This document shows, one piece after another, positions 15,627 to 22,864 of a DNA stretch of 22,864 nt. A program made the position numbers and the translations under genes. The stretch's first letter is position 1. Each line of letters begins with the position of its first letter. The DNA is taken from the NCBI GenBank assembly GCA_964527585.1, contig CAZGPE010000024.1, positions 1-22,864 of the forward strand. Reading direction: 5' to 3'. This stretch comes from Fimenecus sp964527585 (GTDB lineage Bacteria; Bacillota; Clostridia; Oscillospirales; Acutalibacteraceae). A model generated the notes under the pieces. The model saw only the letters and a list, made by a program, of their open reading frames with translations. It ran no database searches and had not been told where the DNA came from.

Positions 15627-17627
15627 TTATTTTATATTTTTAAGAGTGAGAAATTCCTCTTTATACTGACTTGATTTTCTGATAAATACGGGTATTTCGC
15701 CTATCGGAGCGTCAACGGTATATTCTCCGCCGGAATACTCCCTGCCTGACCACAGATGCACCCATTCGTCATCGGGCAGATAAACCTTACGCTTATTCGC
15801 TTTTCTTTCGAGAACCGGACAAACGAGAACATCCCGTCCGAGAAGATATTCATAACTTTCGGTATACGCTCTTTCTTCATTATAATAGAAAAACAGCGGT
15901 CTTACGGCGCCGACACCGTTTTCGGCATTATATTTAACCGCATTTTTGATATAAGGTTTAAGTGCCTTATGAATTCGGCTGAATTTCGAACCGTGAACAA
16001 GAACCTCTTCGCTTGCGTCAAACTGCGCATTAAGATCGGGGTTGAGTCCTTCGTGTCCACGCAGCAAAGGTGAAAAAGCGTTCATTTCACACCAACGCAT
16101 AAACAGTTCTTCGCTTCGTTTGAGATTGAAAAATGTCGTATAACCGCCGATGTCCGAATGAGAAAGTCCGTATCCGATACAGGTAAGCGAAAGCATTGCC
16201 GGGATAACCGACGGCAAACCGAAATCAATCGAAAAATCAACATGATTGTCGCCGTTCCACATCATTGTGGAATATTTCGGCGTTTCGCTTGAGCCTGCCC
16301 GTGTAAAGAACATAATTTCACCGAGTTTTCCGGCTTCTTCAACTGCTTCACGGTTAAGTTTTGCCCAGCGTCCCGGCCAAGTATTATGCACAAGTTCGGG
16401 ATCTTCTCCGCTGTAAAGCACGGCATCAGTCGGAAGATACTCTCCGAAATCCGCCATCCAACCCGAAAATCCGAAATCAATCAGATTTTTCTTTATAACC
16501 GATTTGAGCCATTCGCACGCTTCGGGATTTGTCAAATCGACAATTGCCGCAGGAAAAGTCGTTATCGTAACAAGATAATCTTCTCCGCTTTTATTCTTTA
16601 CACAGTAACCTTTTTCAGCGGCATATTTATATAACGGTTTCTCCACCGCCAAAAATGTGTTGCAGTAACCAAGGACTTTTATTCCCCGTGAATTGAGGTC
16701 TTTTATTTTTTCCGGAAGTTCGGGATAAAGTTCGCTGTCGTGTTCCCAATTCCAATAAAGCTGTTTTCCGACAGCGGTAACCCGTCTGCCTTCCCAATCC
16801 TGTATCCAAACACCGTTGACCGCCATATTATGATTAAGTGCCGTTTCGACTTTTTTCATCATAACATCGGTTCCGCCCTGAACACCGAGAATTTCGCCGT
16901 CATACACCCAATCGGGCAATTCCGGTTGGCGTCCGAGAGTTAAAGAAAGATCTGTCATCAACTCTTCGAAAGTGTCTGCGAATCCGAAGCAAAAATCGGC
17001 AATTTCATCAACGGTTATAAAGAGTGTTTCCTTTTCGGTGAAATCAAATTCACATCTTGCCGTAGCGAAAGTATGGAAATAATACTTTTCAGAAGACAGA
17101 TATGTCGGCTGTGCATAATAGGTTTCGTATTCGGAAAATTTCTGTTTTCTGCGTGTATCTCTGATGCCGAAAACCTGCTTAACGAGTTTCTTCGCAACCT
17201 GCTTTGCGTTTATATGCTCCGCAACCCAACAGTTAACCTTTTTTCCTTTAAGGTCAAACTCCGAGAAAATCTCTCCCGTGCCGTAAAAATGCTCATCGGC
17301 ACCGCTGGGAAGTTTAAGGTAAAGTCTGTTATAATTTTCCGCATTTTCAATATGAACATACAAAAAGTCATCTCTGACAATTTCAAGGTTTGCCCTACCG
17401 CCGCCGAGAGTGAACGAAAGCGTTTTTTCGCTACATTCGAAATCCGAAATTTTCAACGGAACGGGCCGTGATGCAGTTTCTTTAATCTTAAAAGACCCGT
17501 GGCTCATCGAATATTCGTTTTTTCCGTAACCCATACATATAGGTCTGTCGCCTTCATTGAACGCAAAGAGCACTTTGCCGTTACGGACAATTTCATATCC
17601 GTTTTCCCTTTTTTGAAAAGTCAGCAT
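15627..17627 (-). CDS. sftG: GH31 glycosidase, sulfoquinovosidase-like (YihQ family)
   Basis: 666 aa from ATG 17627, chosen because GGGGAG is 8 nt upstream; the in-frame GTG at 17633 sits too close to it. E. coli YihQ is 678 aa and aligns without gaps through the catalytic half (alignment from memory). Visible equivalents: nucleophile D393 (GWMADFGEYLPTD; YihQ D405), acid/base D460 (WNGDNHVD; D472), and the substrate residues Q250, Q276, W292 and Y496 (YihQ Q262, Q288, W304, Y508). YihQ R301, which contacts the sulfonate, is Q289 here (GKQLYWNW). There is no signal peptide, so it is cytoplasmic. It is the first gene of the operon and would release SQ from sulfoquinovosyl glycerol or related glycosides. 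A neutral alpha-glucoside substrate is the main alternative because of the missing Arg. Confidence 0.85.
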   Translation of the reverse strand: MLTFQKRENGYEIVRNGKVLFAFNEGDRPICMGYGKNEYSMSHGSFKIKETASRPVPLKISDFECSEKTLSFTLGGGRANLEIVRDDFLYVHIENAENYNRLYLKLPSGADEHFYGTGEIFSEFDLKGKKVNCWVAEHINAKQVAKKLVKQVFGIRDTRRKQKFSEYETYYAQPTYLSSEKYYFHTFATARCEFDFTEKETLFITVDEIADFCFGFADTFEELMTDLSLTLGRQPELPDWVYDGEILGVQGGTDVMMKKVETALNHNMAVNGVWIQDWEGRRVTAVGKQLYWNWEHDSELYPELPEKIKDLNSRGIKVLGYCNTFLAVEKPLYKYAAEKGYCVKNKSGEDYLVTITTFPAAIVDLTNPEACEWLKSVIKKNLIDFGFSGWMADFGEYLPTDAVLYSGEDPELVHNTWPGRWAKLNREAVEEAGKLGEIMFFTRAGSSETPKYSTMMWNGDNHVDFSIDFGLPSVIPAMLSLTCIGYGLSHSDIGGYTTFFNLKRSEELFMRWCEMNAFSPLLRGHEGLNPDLNAQFDASEEVLVHGSKFSRIHKALKPYIKNAVKYNAENGVGAVRPLFFYYNEERAYTESYEYLLGRDVLVCPVLERKANKRKVYLPDDEWVHLWSGREYSGGEYTVDAPIGEIPVFIRKSSQYKEEFLTLKNIK

Positions 17628-17645
17628 ATTCACTTCTCCCCGAGC

Positions 17646-17702
17646 AATTATTTAACTGTGTTAATCAATTATATTTTACTATTGCCCATAAGATCATGTC
17701 AA
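17646..17702 (-). promoter_or_regulatory. Operon promoter with candidate ROK operator
   Basis: On the minus strand, TTGACA (17697-17702) and TAAAAT (17673-17678) are 18 bp apart; a TATAAT at 17668-17673 is also present but 23 bp away. Over the likely start lies a symmetric element, AATT, 2 nt, TTAAC, TGT, GTTAA, 2 nt, AATT (17646-17670 on the plus strand). Its position suits a repressor, most likely the operon's ROK protein (inference). Confidence 0.6.
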
Positions 17703-17712
17703 TAAAAGCAAA

Positions 17713-17739
17713 GAAAAAAAACCGCACAAAAAAGTGCGG
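17713..17739 (-). terminator. Terminator of the FGGY kinase gene
   Basis: The stem CCGCAC (17722-17727), six-base loop, GTGCGG (17734-17739) is followed on the minus strand by an eight- to nine-T run. It lies 26 bp past the kinase stop codon and upstream of the GH31 promoter, so the kinase is its own unit. Confidence 0.9.
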
Positions 17740-17765
17740 CTGTTTTCGTCATTTTGCCGATAAAA

Positions 17766-19361
17766 TTATCGGATATAATTCTCCGCCGCCGATTTCTCTG
17801 CGGCAAGGCCTCTGTTGTAATTAAGCATAAACTTTTCAAAGCCTTTAACATCGTTTTCGTTCGGGGAAACCGTCGAACTTTGAGCATCGGCAAAAACTTT
17901 GCGTTCGAGATAATCTTCGAGAGACTCGTTTTCGTCTTTACTGTTCATATAAAGCGCAAGCACAGCCATACCCCACGGTCCGCCCTCACCCGCAGTTTTC
18001 ATAACGGTAACATCGGTGTTGAGAGCCGCAGCCGTAATTCTCTGCGCTACGCCCTCGGTTTTATAAATTCCACCGTGAGCCGAAATCTTATCAACACTCA
18101 CACCTTCTTTTTTAATGAGAATATCGTTTCCGTTTTTCAGTGCGGCAAAGGCCGAATAAAGTTGACAGAGCATAAAATTCGAAAGCGTCAGTTTCGAATC
18201 GGGGAATCTCATCATAAGAGGTCTTCCCGAATCAAGATTGAGCACGGGTTCACCCGAAAGGCAATTATACGACACAATACCGCCGCAGTCTCTGTCGGCT
18301 TTGTCGGATGCGAAATAAAGCATATCGTAAAGTGCGGATTTTTCAATCGGATGTCCGGAGAGTTCGGCAAACTCACCGAACAGATTAACCCACGCATCAA
18401 TATCGCCCGTACAGTTGTTGCAGTGAACCATCGCAACTGGATTTCCGCTCGGAGTCGTTACAATATCAATTTCTTCATATACGCCTTTCAATTCTTTTTC
18501 AAGAACAATCATCGAAAAGATACTTGTTCCGGCAGATACATTTCCCGTTTTCTCTCTTACTGCGTTTGTTGCGGTCATACCGGTTCCCGCATCGCCCTCG
18601 GGAGCGCATAAAGGAATTCCTGCCTGAAGGTCTCCGCTTTCGTCAAGAAAAAGCGCACCCTCTTTTGTCAATGTCCCCGCACGCTCACCGGCAACGAGAA
18701 CTTTCGGCAAAACCGAACGCACACAAAAACCGTATCCGTCCGCTTTTATAAGAGCATCAAATTTTTCGATCATATCTTCACGGTAATCTTTTGTTTCGCA
18801 GTCAATCGGAAACATACCGCTTGCTTCACCGATTCCGGCAACGAATTCCCCGGTAAGTTTCGAATGGATATATACCGCCAATGTCATAAGACGGGAGAGT
18901 TTATTCAAATGTTCTTCTTTGTTAAGCATAGCCTGTCTCAAATGAGATACCGACCATCTTTGCGGAATATTAAATGAAAACAGTTCGGTCAGTTCCGCAC
19001 TCGCCCGAGCGGTCATTGTATTTCGCCAAGTTCTGAACGGAACAAGAAGATTACCTTCGCTGTCAAAAGGCATATAGCCGTGCATCATTGCGGAGATTCC
19101 TATTGAGCCGACCGTCGTCAGTTTGACGCCGTATTTTTCAAGCACTTCTTTTTTTAAGTCATTATAACAACTGTGAAGTCCCGAATGTATATCTTCAAGA
19201 GTATATGTCCACACGCCGTTTTCAAACCTGTTTTCCCAGTTATGACTTCCCGAAGCAATCGGATTGGCATCGCAATCGGTAAGCACGGCTTTTATTCTCG
19301 TTGAACCGAATTCGATTCCGAGACTTGTTTTTCCGAGTTCGATTTTTTCTTTAATTTCCAT
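17766..19361 (-). CDS. FGGY-family carbohydrate kinase, substrate unknown
   Basis: 531 aa. Two actin-like ATPase lobes are seen: the N-terminal phosphate loop GIEFGSTRIKAVLTD (about 15-29), GISAMMHGYMPFD (about 88-100), the second-lobe NVSAGTSIFSMIV (about 275-287), and the adenosine region ISAHGGIYKTEGVAQRITAAAL (about 428-449), then GEGGPWGMAVLALY. FGGY kinases phosphorylate pentuloses, fuculose, rhamnulose, glycerol or similar. This one looks closest to xylulokinase/ribulokinase-type proteins, not glycerol kinase. AGAGGTG precedes the ATG. It has its own promoter and terminator. The sulfo-transaldolase route needs no kinase, so it may be a neighbour or serve a side substrate of the same diet. 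Confidence 0.85.
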   Translation of the reverse strand: MEIKEKIELGKTSLGIEFGSTRIKAVLTDCDANPIASGSHNWENRFENGVWTYTLEDIHSGLHSCYNDLKKEVLEKYGVKLTTVGSIGISAMMHGYMPFDSEGNLLVPFRTWRNTMTARASAELTELFSFNIPQRWSVSHLRQAMLNKEEHLNKLSRLMTLAVYIHSKLTGEFVAGIGEASGMFPIDCETKDYREDMIEKFDALIKADGYGFCVRSVLPKVLVAGERAGTLTKEGALFLDESGDLQAGIPLCAPEGDAGTGMTATNAVREKTGNVSAGTSIFSMIVLEKELKGVYEEIDIVTTPSGNPVAMVHCNNCTGDIDAWVNLFGEFAELSGHPIEKSALYDMLYFASDKADRDCGGIVSYNCLSGEPVLNLDSGRPLMMRFPDSKLTLSNFMLCQLYSAFAALKNGNDILIKKEGVSVDKISAHGGIYKTEGVAQRITAAALNTDVTVMKTAGEGGPWGMAVLALYMNSKDENESLEDYLERKVFADAQSSTVSPNENDVKGFEKFMLNYNRGLAAEKSAAENYIR

Positions 19362-19391
19362 TACGCACCTCTGAATTTTTTCTCTTTTCCT

Positions 19392-19420
19392 ATTTTAATA
19401 TATTGTTATTCTTTTTTCAA
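19392..19420 (-). promoter_or_regulatory. Promoter of the FGGY kinase gene
   Basis: On the minus strand, TTGAAA (19415-19420), a 17-bp spacer and TAAAAT (19392-19397), about 30 bp before the ATG. Confidence 0.6.
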
Positions 19421-19431
19421 GGCTGATTTAA

Positions 19432-19600
19432 CGCAACTTCCACAAACGCCCGAAACCCTTGATAATGCGTGGTTGCGCAGTTTCGCAACCTGAAGTTTCC
19501 CCGAAAAAACGCTTTTGCAAACCGAAGTTGGTAGCGCAACCGCACATTTTTGCGTATGATATGAGCGTACCGAGACAACGGGAGTTAAGTCTCGAATGAA
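19432..19600. other. Structured intergenic region with competing inverted repeats
   Basis: GGTTGCG (19471-19477) pairs with CGCAACC (19484-19490) across a six-base loop. The longer GGTTGCGC (19471-19478) also pairs perfectly with GCGCAACC (19534-19541). CAACTTC (19434-19440) pairs with GAAGTT(T) at 19492 or with GAAGTTG (19524-19530). A further CGAGAC/GTCTCG hairpin (19571-19594) lies in the probable leader of the E2-like gene. A TATGAT at 19555-19560 is the best -10 there, with no good -35. No small frame here looks coding and no riboswitch class is recognised. Confidence 0.5.
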
Positions 19601-19657
19601 CACTCAATAAAAAAACAGTAAACCTACATTTCGTAAAGTTAAAAGGAGAAAAACACT

Positions 19658-20617
19658 ATGAAAAAAACAAATACAATCCATTTCGGAATACAGAGAAAAA
19701 TCGTTTCAAATATGACCGCTGAAAGCTGGGAAACAATCCCCCATGTAACATATAATTACGAACCCGATGTTACGGAATTTATGCGTGAATACAAAAGACT
19801 TAATCTTTCAAGAGACGAACAAAACAAAATAACCGTAAACACTCTTATGCTTAAAGTTATAACAGAAGGTCTCAAAGCGGCGCCGATACTCAATTCACAT
19901 ATCGACTTTAATCGCAAACTCGTAAGAGGCGAACTTAACACTTTCGAAGACATAAATATTTCAATGCCGATGATTCTTCCCAACGGAGAAATGATGACAG
20001 TAAATCTCCATAATTTCGAAAACAAAAATCTCGATGAAATGACACAGAAAATTAAAGATGTATATCGCCGTGCGGAAAACTCGGATTTGAACGAAGTTAT
20101 GTTCGATGTCTCACTTGACAACACTCTTACATCACTTAAAAAAGGTAAAATTAAACAGGCAATTTACAGACTTATCGGTTCGAAAACCGGTAAGCATAAA
20201 GTCAAAACTCTTTCGGGAAAAGCAAAAAAAGAATATAACAAAATTCCCGTTGAAGACAGACTCACCAAACATGACATCGAACAGGGAACAACTACCGTTT
20301 CAAACATCGGTTCGACATACCGTCAGCAGAAAGGTTCAATGTGCCTTCTCGAAATTATTCCTCCGCAGGTAACGGCATTTGCTGTCGGTGCCGTTCAGGA
20401 TAAACCCGTTGTGGTTACCGATTCTTTCGGCAAAAAAGAAGTTGCGGCAAGACAGGTTCTTCCGATTTGTATCGCTTTCGACCACAGAGCAATCGACTTC
20501 GGAGATGTTGTTCCGTTCATTGAGAGACTCGACGATATTTTCGAAAATCCTTCTCAAATCAGAGAATGGGTTTCTCAAAGCGAAAAAAATTCTCTCGCAG
20601 AAACTCTCGATGCTTAA
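19658..20617 (+). CDS. Stand-alone 2-oxoacid dehydrogenase E2-type acyltransferase
   Basis: 319 aa, made only of the catalytic (CAT-like) domain; there is no lipoyl domain or peripheral-subunit-binding domain, and no E1 or E3 gene nearby. Matching segments include ITVNTLMLKVITEGLKAAP (58-76), TTTVSNIGS (211-219), EIIPPQVTAFAVGAVQDKPVV (232-252) and the active-site region FDHRAIDFGDVVPF, with H276 and D280. Canonical E2 has HRxxDG; here it is HRAIDFG, so the Gly is shifted by one. A basic insert (about 160-200, rich in Lys) is unusual for E2. The start follows AAAAGGAGAA. It could be a free acetyl- or acyltransferase on an unknown acceptor. Neighbours give no pathway. Confidence 0.8.
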   Translation: MKKTNTIHFGIQRKIVSNMTAESWETIPHVTYNYEPDVTEFMREYKRLNLSRDEQNKITVNTLMLKVITEGLKAAPILNSHIDFNRKLVRGELNTFEDINISMPMILPNGEMMTVNLHNFENKNLDEMTQKIKDVYRRAENSDLNEVMFDVSLDNTLTSLKKGKIKQAIYRLIGSKTGKHKVKTLSGKAKKEYNKIPVEDRLTKHDIEQGTTTVSNIGSTYRQQKGSMCLLEIIPPQVTAFAVGAVQDKPVVVTDSFGKKEVAARQVLPICIAFDHRAIDFGDVVPFIERLDDIFENPSQIREWVSQSEKNSLAETLDA

Positions 20618-20644
20618 ATTCGCTCCCCCCTATTTCCTTTTAAC

Positions 20645-20680
20645 AAGCGCCGCCATACAGTTTTCTGTATGACGGCGCTT
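20645..20680. terminator. Bidirectional terminator between the E2-like and PAP2 genes
   Basis: AAGCGCCG-C-CATACAG (20645-20660), TTTT loop, CTGTATG-A-CGGCGCTT (20665-20680), with one internal C/A mismatch. It sits between the converging stop codons at 20617 and 20699. Confidence 0.8.
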
Positions 20681-20698
20681 ATAATTTCCGATAATATC

Positions 20699-21193
20699 TT
20701 AAAATACAAAATATGCAAGCGTTCCGGCTGCAAGTCCGATAGCCGCCGCAACAAATACATCCGATATGTAATGAACTCCGCCGATAACCCGTACCGCTGC
20801 CAAAACAACTGCGATTACAAAAAGCGGTATGCTGAATATCGGACTGATATAAAGAAAGGTCATTGCTATCATAAAAGCGGAAAAAATATGTCTGCTCGGC
20901 ATTGACTCGCCCGATTTGTCTTTTTTTATTATAGGATTTATTTTCATCTTTTCATAAGGTCTCGGTCTGTTGATTATCTTACGCAATACGCTGACGAAAA
21001 CAAGCATTACCGCAGGAACCAAAACACTTTTCAAAAACTTATCACGGCAAAACAAAAACACATACAAAAGCAACATCGGATAAGCGATATATACCGAAGC
21101 GGTAAGCAATTTATTAAGAAGATTAAAAAAGTATATTCTCTTTTCGTTCTTAATAAACACTGCGGATATTTTTTCGTACTGTTTGGCAGTCAA
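20699..21193 (-). CDS. PAP2-superfamily membrane phosphatase
   Basis: 164 aa from TTG 21193. TTG is chosen because AGAGGTG lies 6 nt upstream; the GTG at 21202 is inside that ribosome binding site. The three PAP2 phosphatase motifs are present: RKIINRPRP (near residues 71-79; R in place of the usual first Lys), PSRH (99-102), and R135-x5-H141-x3-D145 (RVIGGVHYISD). About five or six hydrophobic segments place it in the membrane with the active site probably facing out. Family members dephosphorylate undecaprenyl pyrophosphate or phosphatidate-type lipids; which one is not visible. It is a lone gene with its own promoter. Confidence 0.88.
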   Translation of the reverse strand: MTAKQYEKISAVFIKNEKRIYFFNLLNKLLTASVYIAYPMLLLYVFLFCRDKFLKSVLVPAVMLVFVSVLRKIINRPRPYEKMKINPIIKKDKSGESMPSRHIFSAFMIAMTFLYISPIFSIPLFVIAVVLAAVRVIGGVHYISDVFVAAAIGLAAGTLAYFVF

Positions 21194-21213
21194 TATTCTC
21201 ACCTCTTTCGTAC

Positions 21214-21242
21214 AGTATATATCAATCTTCGATTTCTTTCAA
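21214..21242 (-). promoter_or_regulatory. Promoter of the PAP2 gene
   Basis: On the minus strand, TTGAAA (21237-21242), a 17-bp spacer and TATACT (21214-21219), about 20 bp before the TTG start. Confidence 0.65.
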
Positions 21243-21271
21243 TATTTTTCGGCAATTCGTCCCTTTATTCA

Positions 21272-21300
21272 TTGACAAATATCCGCTTAAAATTTATACT
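21272..21300 (+). promoter_or_regulatory. Promoter of the L,D-transpeptidase gene
   Basis: TTGACA (21272-21277), a 17-bp spacer and TATACT (21295-21300), followed by AAAAGGAG before the ATG at 21329. Close to the sigma-A consensus. Confidence 0.8.
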
Positions 21301-21328
21301 ATCTATAACGAATTAAAAGGAGAAATTT

Positions 21329-22321
21329 ATGGACAGGTATAACCCCAACAGTAATAAATCACGGCACATTTCCCGTGCGAAAAAAGCCGCAGCAACAAAA
21401 GAAAAAAGGAACCTGATAATCATCGTTTCCTGCATTCTCGCTTTAATAATTATTGCGGGTACGGTCGCTTTAATCAGCCATTTCAAGTCGGACAAGCCTG
21501 TTGACGAACCCGAATCGACAATTGCTCAAACCGAAGTTTCAACTTCGCAGTTAACTTCCGAACCGACACCGGAAACCACCCAAACCGTAGCAGACACAAC
21601 GGTAAGCGATTATTCGGCAACAATGTATTCGACAACCGTTACTCTTAATGTAAGAAGCACACCCTCAACCGACGGTCAAATTCTCGGTCAAATCGGGCAG
21701 GATACTCCGATTAAAGTTACAGGCAAAACTTCTAACGGATGGTTCAGAATCGACTTCAACGGACAAACAGGATACTGTTCGGAAAAATACCTTAGAGGCA
21801 CTCAAAACGAATCCGAAAGTCCATATTATATAAAAGTCAACCGAACTCAGAATATTGTAATCATTTACACCAAAGACGAATACGGCGGATATACCGTTCC
21901 CTACAAAGCAATGGTTTGCTCAGTCGGTCTTAACGATGCGACTCCGACCGGAACTTATTCCACAACCGACAAATACACTTGGCGATTGCTTTCGGGAAAT
22001 GTTTACGGTCAATACGCTACGAGAATTACCGGTCATTATCTTTTCCACTCGGTTCCCTATTTCACACAAAGCAAATCCGATCTTGAATACGATGAATTCA
22101 ACAAACTCGGTCAAGCCGCTTCTCTCGGCTGCATCAGGCTCTCGGTTGAAGACTCAAAATGGATTTACGATAACTGCCCAAAAGGTACAACAGTTACAAT
22201 CTATGACAGCACAGATCCGGAACCTCTTGAAAAACCCACTCCCGTAAGAATTGATACAACGGATTCGAGAAAAGGCTGGGATCCGACCGATCCCGATCCG
22301 AGCAACCCTTGGAAAAACTGA
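21329..22321 (+). CDS. Membrane-anchored SH3b / L,D-transpeptidase (YkuD) protein
   Basis: 330 aa. A basic N-terminus and one membrane helix (about 28-51) are followed by a Thr/Ser/Glu/Pro-rich linker (about 52-95), a bacterial SH3 domain (about 98-156: TLNVRSTPSTDGQILGQI, GQTGYCSEKYL) and a YkuD catalytic domain (about 166-294). The catalytic set is intact: H240 (LFHS) and S265-x-G267-C268-x-R270 (SLGCIRL). It should form 3-3 crosslinks or attach groups to peptidoglycan outside the membrane, with SH3b binding the wall. The tail (DPTDPDPSNPWKN) is Pro/Asp-rich. It is monocistronic with a strong promoter and terminator. Nothing is truncated. Confidence 0.92.
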   Translation: MDRYNPNSNKSRHISRAKKAAATKEKRNLIIIVSCILALIIIAGTVALISHFKSDKPVDEPESTIAQTEVSTSQLTSEPTPETTQTVADTTVSDYSATMYSTTVTLNVRSTPSTDGQILGQIGQDTPIKVTGKTSNGWFRIDFNGQTGYCSEKYLRGTQNESESPYYIKVNRTQNIVIIYTKDEYGGYTVPYKAMVCSVGLNDATPTGTYSTTDKYTWRLLSGNVYGQYATRITGHYLFHSVPYFTQSKSDLEYDEFNKLGQAASLGCIRLSVEDSKWIYDNCPKGTTVTIYDSTDPEPLEKPTPVRIDTTDSRKGWDPTDPDPSNPWKN

Positions 22322-22334
22322 ACAACACAAAATT

Positions 22335-22362
22335 AAAGCGGCTGAATTCAGCCGCTTTTTTG
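22335..22362. terminator. Terminator after the L,D-transpeptidase gene
   Basis: The palindrome AAAGCGGCTGAA/TTCAGCCGCTTT (22335-22358) with a T-run to 22361 lies between converging stop codons and probably serves both genes. Confidence 0.88.
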
Positions 22363-22367
22363 TTTAA

Positions 22368-22864
22368 TCAGTCTTCTGTTTGCTTGCCCAAAAACGATGC
22401 CGCAACTTGCATTAACTTTATCTCGGCATCGTCAGGTAAAGGCTTTGCTTCGTTATACATCATAACAACCGCTCCGGAAACATCACCCGAACCGATTATC
22501 GTAAACGCAAGCGATGCTCCTTTTTCGCTGTTCATTATCGGCTTCATCAGTTGCGTTTTACTGTCTGCGATAAATCCTCCCCTGTCTTGCATAAGCTTTT
22601 CGAGTTCTGCGGAAATTCGGTTATCGGCAAGTTCTTTTTTCATACTGCCCGATACCGACACAATACGGTCTTTGTCGCATACAAAAACAGTCGTTCCCGT
22701 CGCCCTGCTTAAAACTTCGGTATACTGTGCCGCAAACTCCGAAAACTCGCCTATCGGCGAATATTTTTTGAATATAACTTCCCCATCCGTCGCCGTGAAT
22801 ATCTCCAACGGGTCGCCTTCACATATAACATTGACACCGAAGGCCTTGTCCTTTTGGTTTTTCG
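22368..22864 (-). CDS. spoVT: Stage V sporulation protein T (SpoVT), 5' end outside the window
   Basis: Partial: about 165 codons are visible and the frame runs off the right edge. B. subtilis SpoVT is 178 aa, so roughly 15 residues are missing. The visible start, KNQKDKAFGVN then CEGDPLEIF, is the second half of an AbrB-type DNA-binding domain. It is followed by GEVIFKKYSPIGE, the SpoVT linker signature, and a GAF-like domain (VFVCDKDRIVSVSG; ASLAFTIIGSGDVSGAVVM; KLMQVAASFLGKQTED). The TTG at 22808 is internal (DPLEIF), not a start. SpoVT regulates sigma-G genes in the forespore and affects germination, so the organism is probably spore-forming. Confidence 0.9.
   Translation of the reverse strand, partial: KNQKDKAFGVNVICEGDPLEIFTATDGEVIFKKYSPIGEFSEFAAQYTEVLSRATGTTVFVCDKDRIVSVSGSMKKELADNRISAELEKLMQDRGGFIADSKTQLMKPIMNSEKGASLAFTIIGSGDVSGAVVMMYNEAKPLPDDAEIKLMQVAASFLGKQTED

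Noticed and set aside
17754..18611. 285-codon plus-strand frame opposite the FGGY kinase
   Set aside because: It overlaps well-conserved kinase motifs on the other strand and its composition is shadow-like.

Overview
The window looks like a low-to-moderate GC, endospore-forming member of the Clostridia, probably a gut Oscillospirales/Ruminococcaceae-type anaerobe. The evidence is Gram-positive ribosome binding sites and sigma-A promoters, a SpoVT sporulation regulator at the right edge, a single-membrane L,D-transpeptidase, a split cobalamin-dependent methionine synthase, and a surface protein with InlB-type B-repeats. Nearly all genes from 399 to 19361 are on the minus strand. No rRNA, tRNA, CRISPR array, prophage or insertion sequence was seen.

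Layout from left to right. Positions 1-398 hold non-coding repeats and a terminator. Positions 399-3090 (minus) hold a TetR-type regulator followed by a large secreted, membrane-anchored protein. Its mature N-terminus is a ubiquitin-like domain, about 48% identical to eukaryotic ubiquitin in a hand alignment against ubiquitin recalled from memory. This is the most unusual item in the window. Positions 3201-8393 (minus) form a sulfur, Fe-S and methionine block: an Rrf2/IscR-like regulator, a separate MetH activation protein, MetH, then NifS/IscS and NifU/IscU. The rrf2 and iscS promoters carry related 19-bp motifs (14 of 19 identical), which suggests one regulon.

Positions 8565-17627 (minus) are an apparent eight-gene operon that fits the sulfo-transaldolase route for sulfoquinovose, the sulfosugar of plant sulfolipid. 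In transcription order it holds a GH31 sulfoquinovosidase-like enzyme, a GPH-family importer, a transaldolase, a 3-hydroxyisobutyrate-dehydrogenase-family reductase (sulfolactaldehyde reductase-like), a DUF4867-like protein, a fucose/arabinose-isomerase-family isomerase, a TauE/SafE-like exporter and a ROK repressor. The expected flow is glycoside import, hydrolysis to SQ, isomerisation to sulfofructose, transfer of a C3 unit to glyceraldehyde-3-phosphate (giving fructose-6-phosphate and sulfolactaldehyde), reduction to dihydroxypropanesulfonate (DHPS), and export. The sulfonate-contacting arginines known from the E. coli GH31 enzyme (YihQ) and reductase (YihU) are Gln and Lys here. The operon is therefore either a variant SQ system or one for a related C6-modified sugar. 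An FGGY sugar kinase (17766-19361) sits upstream in its own transcription unit.

Positions 19658-22864 hold a stand-alone 2-oxoacid-dehydrogenase E2-type acyltransferase, a PAP2 phosphatase, an SH3b/L,D-transpeptidase and the 3' part of spoVT. The 19432-19600 gap has unexplained inverted repeats.
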